In this document: piece after piece, positions 16,857 to 25,093 of the stretch | Layout: each line of letters starts with the position of its first letter | How positions within the stretch are numbered: the stretch's first letter is position 1 | DNA from: Oscillospiraceae bacterium | GTDB lineage: Bacteria; Bacillota; Clostridia; Oscillospirales; CAG-272 | Reading direction: 5' to 3' | DNA length: 64,000 nucleotides | NCBI GenBank assembly: GCA_015063535.1 | Contig: SVTY01000006.1 | Span: forward strand, 57,636 to 121,635 | Position numbers and translations under genes: made by a program | Notes under the pieces: generated by a model | Databases searched by the model: none | The model's input: only the letters and a program-made list of their open reading frames with translations | What the model was told of the DNA's origin: nothing

Positions 16857-18041
16857 TCATCTACTTTTTCTTCTGAACCCCAAATAGCACATGAAGAGGA
16901 TGAGGGCGGGGAAGAGGATGGAGATGAGGAAGGAGACCTTCATATTATTGCCGCAGGCTTCGGCGATCCAGCCCGCTGCGGTAGGGCCTGCGAGGCAGCC
17001 GATATCGCCCGCCATGGCAAGGAGGGCGAACATTCGCACGCCGCCGTAGGGGAGTCGTGCCGAGGCGAGGCTATACGTGCCGGGCCACAGAATACCCACC
17101 GACAGACCGCACAGGGCGCACCCCGCAAGGGAGAGCAGGGGGTAGGGCGACAGCGCCGCAAGAAGATAGGAGACGATACAGAGGATCGATGACACCACGA
17201 TGAAGCGGCGCAGGTCGATCCGTCCGCCCGATCTGCCGTAGACCACACGGGCGGTACCCATGAGGATGGCAAAGAGGCAGGGTCCCAAGAGATCGCCCAG
17301 TGTTTTGGACACGCCAAGACCCGATTCGGCAAAGCTGGACGCCCACTGTCCCATGGCTTGCTCGGCGGCTCCCGCACAGAACATCATGAGAAAGAAGATC
17401 CAAAAGCTACCCGACCGCCAAAGGGTGGGGGCGGGCACATCGCCGTCCTCGGCGGCGGTCTCCAAGGTATAGATGGGAACCACGCAAAAGGCAATGGCTC
17501 CGACGGCGGGAACGATCGCCCACAGGCAGGAGAGGATGCGCCAATGCTCGATGCCGACCAGAGAAAAGAACAGGGTGGAAAGCAGCACCACGCCCGCCAG
17601 CCCCCAGCTGTAAAAGGAGTGCAACAGGCTCATAGCGGAGCTTTTTTCTTCGGTGGGACAGGCTTCGACGATGGGGCTTATCAGCACCTCAATGATGCCG
17701 CCGCCCACGGCGGCAAGCATGACCGAGAGCATCAGTCCGAGATAGGGGGAGGGAAGCAGGTCGGGCAGATACGCAAAGCCCGTCATGCCCAGTACCGCAA
17801 GGACATGCGCCAAGATCGCTCCCGCTCTCGGGTTCAGACGGTCGGAGAATTTTGCCCAAAAGATATCCGCCGCAAGCTGAGTCAGAAAGCTGATGGCGAT
17901 GAGCAGACTGATCTTTCCCAAAGAGATGTTGTAGGTATTTTCAAAGGTAATAAACAGCAGAGGTGCAAAATTGATGGTAATGGCTTGGGTCAGATAGCCG
18001 ATATAGCCGGCTCTGACCGTATGCGCCGCAGAAAGCTTCAT
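16857..18041 (-). CDS. MFS transporter
   Basis: 394 aa, 12 hydrophobic spans, embedded between aroC and pheA. Confidence 0.85.
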   Translation of the reverse strand: MKLSAAHTVRAGYIGYLTQAITINFAPLLFITFENTYNISLGKISLLIAISFLTQLAADIFWAKFSDRLNPRAGAILAHVLAVLGMTGFAYLPDLLPSPYLGLMLSVMLAAVGGGIIEVLISPIVEACPTEEKSSAMSLLHSFYSWGLAGVVLLSTLFFSLVGIEHWRILSCLWAIVPAVGAIAFCVVPIYTLETAAEDGDVPAPTLWRSGSFWIFFLMMFCAGAAEQAMGQWASSFAESGLGVSKTLGDLLGPCLFAILMGTARVVYGRSGGRIDLRRFIVVSSILCIVSYLLAALSPYPLLSLAGCALCGLSVGILWPGTYSLASARLPYGGVRMFALLAMAGDIGCLAGPTAAGWIAEACGNNMKVSFLISILFPALILFMCYLGFRRKSR

Positions 18042-18074
18042 AATACACGCCCTTCAGAAATTCAAAATTATCCG

Positions 18075-19163
18075 TTACCGATCGGCAAGAAGGTCGCAGA
18101 TCGCAATGGCGCAGACCGCCTCAAGGACGGGAACGGCACGCAGAACGATACAGGGATCATGCCGACCCTTGATCGAGAGCTTGACGGGCTTCATGGATAC
18201 CATGTCCACACTGTCCTGCTCACGGAAGATGGACGGGGTGGGCTTCATGGCGGTACGGAACACCAAGGGCATTCCCGTGGTCATGCCTCCCACGATGCCG
18301 CCCGCATGATTGGTGGCGGTGGTGATCGTCTTGCCGTCGGTGATGTAGGGGTCATTGTTCTCCGAGCCTCGGCGTGCCGCACACGCAAAGCCCGCACCGA
18401 ATTCGATGCCCTTGACCCCGGGAATGCCGAACACGATGGCGGACAGGCGGTTTTCCACGCCGTCAAACATATGCTCGCCAAGACCTGCGGGAAGCCCTGT
18501 GGCAACGCATTCCACGATGCCACCCACCGAGTCTCCTTCTGCTCTGACCTTCTCTATCAGTGTACGCATGGATTCTCCCGCCTGTGCATCCAGTACGGGA
18601 AATTGCGCTCGCTCGGCAAGGGTCGCAAGCTCCCCGTCGGACACCGAAACGGGGTCAAAGGGACGGTCGCAGATGCCGCCGACCGAGTAGATATGGGCGG
18701 CGATGCGGATGCCCTTTTGGCGCAGATATTGGAGGCAGATGCCGCCGACGATGCAGAGCGGAGCCGTCAGCCGTCCCGAAAAATGACCGCCTCCCCGCAG
18801 ATCGACCGCCTCGCCGTACTTCATTCTCGCCGCAAAATCGGCGTGGGAGGGGCGGGGAACAAAGGAGAGATTTGTGTAGTCAGCAGAGCGTTGGTTGGTG
18901 TTGCGGATGATGGCGTGCAGCGTGCCGCCGTTGAGGACAGCTCCCTCGTCCACGCCCGACAGAAATTCGGGGATGTCCGCCTCACGGCGGGGGGTGGACA
19001 GATTATTTTGTCCCGGCGCACGCCGCCGCATAAAGGCGGACAGCTCCTCGCTGTCAAAGCGGAAGCCTGCGGGAAGTCCCGAAGCCACGATTCCGATCTC
19101 GGGATCGTGGGAGCCTCCGTAGACCGTGATATTGATATTTTTTCCGTAAGAGGTTGACATCAT
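18075..19163 (-). CDS. aroC: Chorismate synthase
   Basis: M(M)STSYGKNINITVYGGSHDPEIG, RRAPGQNNLSTPRREAD, GGHFSGRLTAPLCIVG, NHAGGIVGGMTTGMPLVFR. The 5' extension in the ORF track is upstream read-through. Confidence 0.94.
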   Translation of the reverse strand: MMSTSYGKNINITVYGGSHDPEIGIVASGLPAGFRFDSEELSAFMRRRAPGQNNLSTPRREADIPEFLSGVDEGAVLNGGTLHAIIRNTNQRSADYTNLSFVPRPSHADFAARMKYGEAVDLRGGGHFSGRLTAPLCIVGGICLQYLRQKGIRIAAHIYSVGGICDRPFDPVSVSDGELATLAERAQFPVLDAQAGESMRTLIEKVRAEGDSVGGIVECVATGLPAGLGEHMFDGVENRLSAIVFGIPGVKGIEFGAGFACAARRGSENNDPYITDGKTITTATNHAGGIVGGMTTGMPLVFRTAMKPTPSIFREQDSVDMVSMKPVKLSIKGRHDPCIVLRAVPVLEAVCAIAICDLLADR

Positions 19164-19192
19164 ACAGCCTTTCTTGTTGTTTTTTTGCGGAG

Positions 19193-20452
19193 TCAGTCTA
19201 TGTGAAGGGATACGCCCAAAGCGGCGATATCCTCCCAAAAGCGGGGGTAGGATTTGGCGGCACACTCGGCTCCCTCCACGGTGACGGGAGCGACAGCGGC
19301 AACTGCCGCCACGGCGGCGCTCATGGCGATGCGGTGGTCTCCGAAGGCGGAGACACTGCCGCCCGACAGAGAGGAAACGCCTTCTATGCGAAGTCCGTCC
19401 TCGGTCTCGGTGACGTGCGCACCCAGTGCGTTCAGCATGGCGCAGGTGGTTTGCAGGCGGTCGCTTTCCTTGAGACGAAGCCGCTCGGCATGCCGGATGA
19501 CGGTGGTTCCCTTTGCCACCGATGCCACGGCGGCAAGGACGGGCACCAGATCGGGAATTTGCGATGCGTCGATGTCGATGCCGTGCAGGGGAGCGGGGGA
19601 GACGGTGACCGCTTCGGCGTTTTCCGTGACCGATGCTCCGAATTGTTGCAACAGGGGCAGAATGGCACGGTCGCCCTGCGCTGAGGTAAGAGACAGTCCG
19701 CTGACCGTTACGGGATGCTTTCCGACCGCTCCCATGCAAAGGGGGAAGGCAGCACCCGACCAGTCGCCCTCCACGGGCGCCTTGTCGGGGGAGCGGAGCC
19801 TGTCCGCCGCCACGGCGAAGCCATGCTCGGTTCTTGTGATCGTCACGCCGAACAGAGCAAGAGCATCCACGGTCAATTGGACATAGGGGGCGGATTCCAG
19901 TGTGTCAAGGATGTGCAGTGTGCCGCCCTTGCCCGAAAGAGCAAGCGCAAACAGAAGTCCGCTGATAAACTGAGAGGAGACGTTTCCCGCAATGGCGAAG
20001 TCGGTCTGCGTCAGCCGTCCTTCGCAGGACAGGGGATTGGAGCCCTTCGGGGAAAAGCGGATGCCGCCTCTCTCCAGCTCCTCCCACAGGGGAGACAGAG
20101 GACGATCGGGCAGCCGTCCCTCCATCAGAAAGGAAGCATCTGCCCCCAGCATGCAGACCACGGGCAACAGAAACCGCAGGGTGGAGCCGCTTTCGCCGCA
20201 CCGAAGGCTCGCTCCCTTGCGGAGGGTCGATACGGGACGTACATGGAAATAGGGGGGCTCCCGTCGGATATCGGCTCCGAGGGCGTTCAGACAGCGGACG
20301 GTGGCGACGATGTCGTCGTTGAGCTCTTCGCAGAGAACGGTCGTATCACCCTCCGCAAAGGCGGAGCAGATGAGTAGACGGTGCGCCGCCGACTTGGAGG
20401 CGATGGCACGAATTCTGCCCGACGGAGCAGAGGGGTGGATGGTTACGGTCAT
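19193..20452 (-). CDS. aroA: 3-phosphoshikimate 1-carboxyvinyltransferase (EPSP synthase)
   Basis: SKSAAHRLLICSAFAEG, GESGSTLRFLLPV, GDWSGAAFPLCMGAV, RLRLKESDRLQTT, FGDHRIAMSAAVAA. Confidence 0.95.
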   Translation of the reverse strand: MTVTIHPSAPSGRIRAIASKSAAHRLLICSAFAEGDTTVLCEELNDDIVATVRCLNALGADIRREPPYFHVRPVSTLRKGASLRCGESGSTLRFLLPVVCMLGADASFLMEGRLPDRPLSPLWEELERGGIRFSPKGSNPLSCEGRLTQTDFAIAGNVSSQFISGLLFALALSGKGGTLHILDTLESAPYVQLTVDALALFGVTITRTEHGFAVAADRLRSPDKAPVEGDWSGAAFPLCMGAVGKHPVTVSGLSLTSAQGDRAILPLLQQFGASVTENAEAVTVSPAPLHGIDIDASQIPDLVPVLAAVASVAKGTTVIRHAERLRLKESDRLQTTCAMLNALGAHVTETEDGLRIEGVSSLSGGSVSAFGDHRIAMSAAVAAVAAVAPVTVEGAECAAKSYPRFWEDIAALGVSLHID

Positions 20453-21510
20453 GTCGTCAGTCCTTTCTCGATGAAGACTTCCAGCTCGCTTACGGGAAGC
20501 CGATACAGGCGGGAGTCGCCGATGCCGTAGGGGAGAACCAAGGACAGGGTATCACCCGCCCGCTTTTTGTCCGCCGTGGCAAGCTCGGCAAGCTCGGCGG
20601 CATCCGTATAGGGGCATTCGGTGGGCAGATCTTCCGCCCGCAACAGGGTGATGAGGGCATTCAGGTCTGCCTCGGGGCAAAGCCCCATGGCGACCGCCGC
20701 ACGGGTGACGATGACCATGCCCATGGCAACGGCACTGCCGTGCGAGATGGCAAAGTCGGAGCGGGTCTCAATGGCGTGACCCACGGTATGTCCCAGATTG
20801 AGAAGCTGGCGAGTTCCTTTATCAAATTCGTCCGCTTCGACGATATTCGCCTTGTTTTGCACGCAGGCGGCAATGACCTCCTCTATCCGATTTTTGACCC
20901 CGTCCTTCAACAGGTCGAAGAAGGGGCGGTCGTTGATAACACCGTATTTGATGACCTCGGCACAGCCGTCGGCAAAGATGGCGGGCTCTAACGTGTCAAG
21001 GGTCGTGTAGTCGCACAGCACCAGAGCGGGCTGATGGAATGCCCCCATGAGGTTCTTGCCAGCCGCAAGGTCAACGCCCGTTTTGCCGCCGACCGAGGAA
21101 TCCACCGCCGCTAGAAGCGTGGTGGGGATCTGAACGAAGCGGATGCCCCGCAGATAGACGGCGGCGGCAAAGCCCGTCAGGTCTCCGATCACGCCGCCGC
21201 CCAGCGCAACGAGCGCATCGGTGCGGGTCAGGCGATTCTCGGCGAGGATCTCCAAAAGCTCCACGAGATTTTCGGTGTTTTTGGACGCCTCTCCGTTGGG
21301 AAAGACGTAGTAAAAGACGTCAAAGCCCGCCGCCTCTAAGGAGGTGACGACCGTGTTCAGATAGAGAGGGGCTACCTTGTCGTCGGTGACGACGCACAGA
21401 CGGCATATGCCGCCCAGTGCTCTTTGGCAATAGTCGCCCGACTGCGGGAGCAGTCCTTCTCCGATGACAACATCGTAAGCCTTGGATGCCTTGACAGATA
21501 TCGTTTTCAT
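20449..21510 (-). CDS. aroB: 3-dehydroquinate synthase
   Basis: LVALGGGVIGDLTGFAAAVYLRGIRFVQIPTTLLAAVDSSVGGKTGVDLAAGKNLMGAFHQP; NLGHTVGHAIE; start ATG 21510. Confidence 0.96.
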   Translation of the reverse strand: MKTISVKASKAYDVVIGEGLLPQSGDYCQRALGGICRLCVVTDDKVAPLYLNTVVTSLEAAGFDVFYYVFPNGEASKNTENLVELLEILAENRLTRTDALVALGGGVIGDLTGFAAAVYLRGIRFVQIPTTLLAAVDSSVGGKTGVDLAAGKNLMGAFHQPALVLCDYTTLDTLEPAIFADGCAEVIKYGVINDRPFFDLLKDGVKNRIEEVIAACVQNKANIVEADEFDKGTRQLLNLGHTVGHAIETRSDFAISHGSAVAMGMVIVTRAAVAMGLCPEADLNALITLLRAEDLPTECPYTDAAELAELATADKKRAGDTLSLVLPYGIGDSRLYRLPVSELEVFIEKGLTT

Positions 21511-21537
21511 AGTGTTTTCCTTTGTTTGTTGTTTTTT

Positions 21538-21622
21538 ATGGGGCTTTGCCCCATACAGAGTTGCAAGCAACTCACTTAAAAACTTTTTGAAAAAAGTTTT
21601 TAAGAATTTCAAAAACCTTCAA
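21538..21622 (-). promoter_or_regulatory. Family D structured 5' UTR element upstream of aroB
   Basis: Coding strand CTTAAAAACTTTTTtcAAAAAGTTTTTAAG stem then ATGGGGCaaaGCCCCAT stem, about 28 nt before the aroB ATG. Confidence 0.6.
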
Positions 21623-21746
21623 AAAATAAAGTGGATTGTTGTGCTTTCTTTTTCGGACAGTCGAGGACGCCTGTCCCTACAAAATAACATAAACGAACAA
21701 ACGCTACGGCTACCGTAATTGTTTTTTTGTTTCGTTTTCTTTTTTG

Positions 21747-21779
21747 GTATCTTTTTTCTTTTTTAAAAGAAAAAAGTAC
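21747..21779. repeat. Family C palindrome (long-arm variant)
   Basis: GTATCTTTTTTCTTTTTTAAAAGAAAAAAGTAC. Confidence 0.75.
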
Positions 21780-21803
21780 AAATTCTTCTCTTTCTAATTC
21801 TAA

Positions 21804-22634
21804 CTACCCATCAATCTCTTCCTTGGCGATACGGCCGTCACGGAGGAGGGCTTTGAGGGTATCGGCGTCGCCGTTCTCAATGGCGGCACGGTATTCGGAG
21901 AGGGATCGGATGATGGTATCCAGCTCAAAGAGCAGGGGTTGTTTGTTTTCCAAAAACAGTTCCGTCCACATCTGCTCATTCAGCCATGCCACACGGGTCA
22001 TATCCTTATAGCTTCCCGCCGAAAAGCCCTTATGCTCATGGGCGGTGGGGCTTTTGACGTAGGCATTGGAGACGATGTGCGCCAGCTGAGAGGTAAAGGC
22101 GATGATGCGGTCATGCTCCTCGGCGGTGATGACCGAAAATTTTCCGAAGCCTGCCGGAGCAAGAAGGGTACGGAGCTTGTCCAGAAAGGCGATATCGTCG
22201 TACACGGGGGGAACCAGCACCATGGGCGCACCCTTGAACAGGGTCGCCTTGGCGTATTTAATGCCCGAATACTGAGTGCCCGCCATGGGGTGCCCGCCCA
22301 CGAAGGTGAAGCCGTACTGCCTTGCCAGCGCAAAGCCGCACTCGCAGATCTCCTTTTTCGTGCCGCACAGGTCCATGACGACCGTATCCTTGGCAACATG
22401 GGGAGCAATGGCTCGCAGGTACTCTGCCGCAGGCTCGGGGTAGAGGGCGACGAAGAGCAGGGAGCAAGCCTTTACGTTTTCGGTACTTAGGACGCCGTCG
22501 GTGATCCCCGCCAGAGCGGTATAGCCCAAGGTGGCATCGCTTGTGTCGTAGCCGAGGACGGTATGCCCCGCCGCCTTATATGCCTTTGCCATGGAGCCGC
22601 CGATCAGCCCCAATCCGCAAATTCCAACTGTCAT
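21804..22634 (-). CDS. tyrA: Prephenate dehydrogenase
   Basis: GICGLGLIGGSMAKAYKAAGHTVLGYD Rossmann motif, VMDLCGTKKEI, GGHPMAGTQYSGIKYA. Confidence 0.9.
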   Translation of the reverse strand: MTVGICGLGLIGGSMAKAYKAAGHTVLGYDTSDATLGYTALAGITDGVLSTENVKACSLLFVALYPEPAAEYLRAIAPHVAKDTVVMDLCGTKKEICECGFALARQYGFTFVGGHPMAGTQYSGIKYAKATLFKGAPMVLVPPVYDDIAFLDKLRTLLAPAGFGKFSVITAEEHDRIIAFTSQLAHIVSNAYVKSPTAHEHKGFSAGSYKDMTRVAWLNEQMWTELFLENKQPLLFELDTIIRSLSEYRAAIENGDADTLKALLRDGRIAKEEIDG

Positions 22635-22635
22635 A

Positions 22636-23643
22636 TTACTGCTCCTTTACGGCGTTCCGTACCCGAGTGACGGCGGCGATCACATCGGCGAAGGCATCGG
22701 GGGTCAGGGATTGGGCTCCGTCGCACAGGGCGTGAGCGGGGTCGTTATGCACCTCGATCATCAGACCGTCCGCTCCGCAGGCAGCCGCTGCCAGAGCCAT
22801 GGGCTTCACAAGCCGAGCCACGCCTGTGGCGTGGGAGGGGTCGATGATAACGGGCAAATGGGAGAGCTCGTGCAACAGCGGCACGGCGGACAGGTCAAGA
22901 GTATTGCGGGTGTAGGTCTCGAAGGTGCGGATGCCTCGCTCGCAAAGGATCACGTTTTCGTTGCCGCCTGCCATGATGTACTCGGCGGACATGAGCAGCT
23001 CCTTGAGGGTATTGGCAAGTCCCCGCTTCAGGAGGATGGGCTTTTGGGTACGACCCAGCTCCTTGAGCAGCTCAAAATTCTGCATGTTGCGTGCGCCGAC
23101 TTGGATCACGTCCACCTCCTCAAAGAGGGGCAGATGATTGGCGTTCATGATCTCGGTGACGATGGGCAGACCTGTTTCCTTTTTCGCCTCCAGCAACAGC
23201 TCAATGCCGTCTGCCTTCAGCCCTTGGAAGTCGTAGGGGGAGGTGCGGGGCTTGAAGGCTCCGCCTCGGAGCATGGTCGCACCCGCCGCCTTGACGGCAC
23301 GGGCAATTGCCATGACCTGCTCCTCGCTTTCCACCGAGCAGGGACCTGCCATGACGGCGAAGGCTCCGCCTCCTACGGCGGTGTTGCCTACGGAGATGAC
23401 GCTGTCGTCGGGATGAAATTTGCGGTTGGCACTCTTGAAGGGCTCGCTGATGCGCTTGACAGAATCGACGATGTCAAGGGATTCCAGAAGCTCTGCATCA
23501 ATCTTGGCGGTGTCGCCCACCAATCCTAAGATGGTGTGGGCGCTGCCCCGTGAGAGGTGGACGTCCAGACCTTGGGATTTGATCCAAGCGGTGAGGTTTT
23601 CGATTTGTTGTTCGGTGGTTCCTGTTTTGAGTACTGCGATCAT
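22636..23643 (-). CDS. aroF: 3-deoxy-7-phosphoheptulonate synthase (AroG/F type, with N-terminal ferredoxin-like domain)
   Basis: FAVMAGPCSVESEEQV, MLRGGAFKPRTSPYDFQGL, DVIQVGARNMQNFELLKELG, PVIIDPSHATG; start ATG 23643. Confidence 0.94.
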   Translation of the reverse strand: MIAVLKTGTTEQQIENLTAWIKSQGLDVHLSRGSAHTILGLVGDTAKIDAELLESLDIVDSVKRISEPFKSANRKFHPDDSVISVGNTAVGGGAFAVMAGPCSVESEEQVMAIARAVKAAGATMLRGGAFKPRTSPYDFQGLKADGIELLLEAKKETGLPIVTEIMNANHLPLFEEVDVIQVGARNMQNFELLKELGRTQKPILLKRGLANTLKELLMSAEYIMAGGNENVILCERGIRTFETYTRNTLDLSAVPLLHELSHLPVIIDPSHATGVARLVKPMALAAAACGADGLMIEVHNDPAHALCDGAQSLTPDAFADVIAAVTRVRNAVKEQ

Positions 23644-23710
23644 GGGGAAAAATCTCCTTAATAAACTGTATTTTCCGTGTGTGGGGAAGGACGAATGCTT
23701 CACCACACAG

Positions 23711-23754
23711 AAAAAATGAAGCCTTCGCGGTGTTTTTCACCGGAAAGGCTTCAT
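23711..23754 (-). terminator. Rho-independent attenuator terminator in the aroF leader
   Basis: Minus strand ATGAAGCCTTtccGGTGaaaaaCACCgcgAAGGCTTCATTTTTT. Confidence 0.82.
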
Positions 23755-23829
23755 GATGGTTTTTATCGGGCGGTGGAAGCCCTTACAAACAGATGAAACA
23801 AAACTCCGCACAAAAGCACCTTTATTCTT

Positions 23830-23889
23830 TTACTTCTGAAAGTAATAAAAATAAAGGGTATAAAACTTGTTTGCGAAGCTTCGGTTCAT
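23830..23889 (-). CDS. Phe/Tyr-rich leader peptide (19 aa) of the aro operon
   Basis: SD AAGGAG, ATG at 23889; MNRSFANKFYTLYFYYFQK*: 4 Phe + 4 Tyr of 19. Not in the ORF track because of its size. Confidence 0.8.
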   Translation of the reverse strand: MNRSFANKFYTLYFYYFQK

Positions 23890-23921
23890 TGCCGTTTCTC
23901 CTTAATAAATATGATAGAATA

Positions 23922-23950
23922 AGTTTATCACTTGTCGGCGGATTTGTCAA
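23922..23950 (-). promoter_or_regulatory. Putative aroF leader promoter
   Basis: Minus strand TTGACA - 17 nt - TAAACT. Confidence 0.6.
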
Positions 23951-24053
23951 GGGATTTTTGAAAGTTTTTGGAGTTTTCGCAATTTTTTTATTGACAAATG
24001 ACTGTCCATGCGTTGTTGTTGCCGTCCGACAGAGAAAAAATCGGGTCGGAAGG

Positions 24054-24082
24054 TTGACAAATCGCAACTAAAATGCTATAAT
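24054..24082 (+). promoter_or_regulatory. Promoter of AraC-family gene
   Basis: TTGACA - 17 nt - TATAAT. Confidence 0.75.
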
Positions 24083-24099
24083 ATCCTTAGAAAGAGGGG

Positions 24100-24867
24100 G
24101 TGAGGGGATTGATTTTCAAGCAAGAGACGGTGGGTGTGACCGTTTTGGACGTATGGCGGTTGTCCTACCGTGCTGGGCGAACCGAAAATCGGGGACGGGC
24201 GTTCAGTGCGCTCTCCCTTCGGTGGGATTCCGAGACCGTTCTGCGGTGCGGCGGACGGGAGTACGATGTGAGCGATACGGTCTGCTATGTGCCCTGCCAT
24301 ATGCCGTATACCCGCCTGACACGGGGCGAGGAAATGATCGTATTTCATTTGGAGAACCACACCTATATGACAAGCAAGCCCGAATGCTTTGTGCCGAGAC
24401 AGCCCGCACGCTATCGGGAGCTGTTCGAGCGGGCGGCGGCGTGCTGGGAAGGGAAGGAGGAGGGCTATCGCCTGCGGACACAGGCGATCCTGTATGAGAT
24501 CCTTGCGCTGGCGTATGAGGAAAATCGGGGCAGCAGCTTTCGGAATCCGTTGGTGGAGCAGGCAGTGCGGCATATTGAGAGAGAAGCCCTGCACGCCGAG
24601 CTTCCCGTCAGTGAGCTTGCCGATGCTCTGCACATCAGTGAGGCGTATTTGCGCCGCCTGTTCAATCGGGAAATGGGCGTATCGCCCAAGCAGTATATCC
24701 TGCGCTATCGCATCCACCATGCCATCTCTCTGCTGGAAAGCGGATATTATTCGGTCGCAGAGGTCGCCGAACATTCGGGCTTTGGTGACCCGAAGCACTT
24801 CTCGGTGGAGTTTAAAAAAATAACGGGAAAGTCCCCGTCGGTCTATTCGTATGAGTTTCATAGATAG
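24100..24867 (+). CDS. AraC family transcriptional regulator
   Basis: C-terminal HTH (LADALHISEAYLRRLFNREMGVSPKQYILRYRIHHAISLLESGYYSVAEVAEHSGFGDPKHFSVEFKKITGKSPSVY). Start may be GTG 24100 or TTG 24109. Confidence 0.88.
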   Translation: MRGLIFKQETVGVTVLDVWRLSYRAGRTENRGRAFSALSLRWDSETVLRCGGREYDVSDTVCYVPCHMPYTRLTRGEEMIVFHLENHTYMTSKPECFVPRQPARYRELFERAAACWEGKEEGYRLRTQAILYEILALAYEENRGSSFRNPLVEQAVRHIEREALHAELPVSELADALHISEAYLRRLFNREMGVSPKQYILRYRIHHAISLLESGYYSVAEVAEHSGFGDPKHFSVEFKKITGKSPSVYSYEFHR

Positions 24868-24884
24868 GAAGAGGGGGGATGCGT

Positions 24885-24914
24885 GTTACTTTTCTTTTAA
24901 AAAAGAAAAGTAAC
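24885..24914. repeat. Family C palindrome
   Basis: GTTACTTTTCTTTTAAAAAAGAAAAGTAAC followed by the shared tail AAAAGAAAACGAAG...AATTTGACGGTAGCCGTGGCG. Confidence 0.75.
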
Positions 24915-25059
24915 CAAAAGAAAACGAAGAAAAAATAATTTGACGGTAGCCGTGGCGCGTGAGGAAGCTTGGATGTGCGGCTATGCGGACAGGCGTCCCC
25001 GACTGTCCGAGAAGGTTGGATTTTGAATCGGGTTGAAGCAATATCTTTTCAAAAAAAAA

Positions 25060-25092
25060 GGGAATCCGCCAACCGGCAGATTCCCTTTTTTT
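25060..25092 (-). terminator. Terminator downstream of the CofE-like gene
   Basis: GGGAATCcgccaaccggcaGATTCCC flanked by A/T tracts. Confidence 0.7.
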
Positions 25093-25093
25093 A

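Noticed and set aside
17358-19157. 599-aa plus-strand ORF opposite the MFS gene and aroC
   Set aside because: Spans two well-supported genes and their intergenic gap; His/Gly/Asp-rich shadow translation.
18075-19739. 554-aa version of chorismate synthase with long N-terminal extension
   Set aside because: The extension runs antisense-like through aroA in a different frame; the AroC homology starts at M(M)STSYGKNINITVYGG, so the gene starts at 19163/19160.
23644-23900. T-box riboswitch upstream of aroF
   Set aside because: No T-box sequence (UGGN-containing bulge, conserved AGGGUGGNACCGCG) seen; leader peptide attenuation fits better.
23793-24071. 92-aa plus and 81-aa minus ORFs across the aroF leader region
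   Set aside because: Both overlap the promoter/leader region and lack RBS and domain support; the short in-frame F/Y-rich leader is the better explanation.
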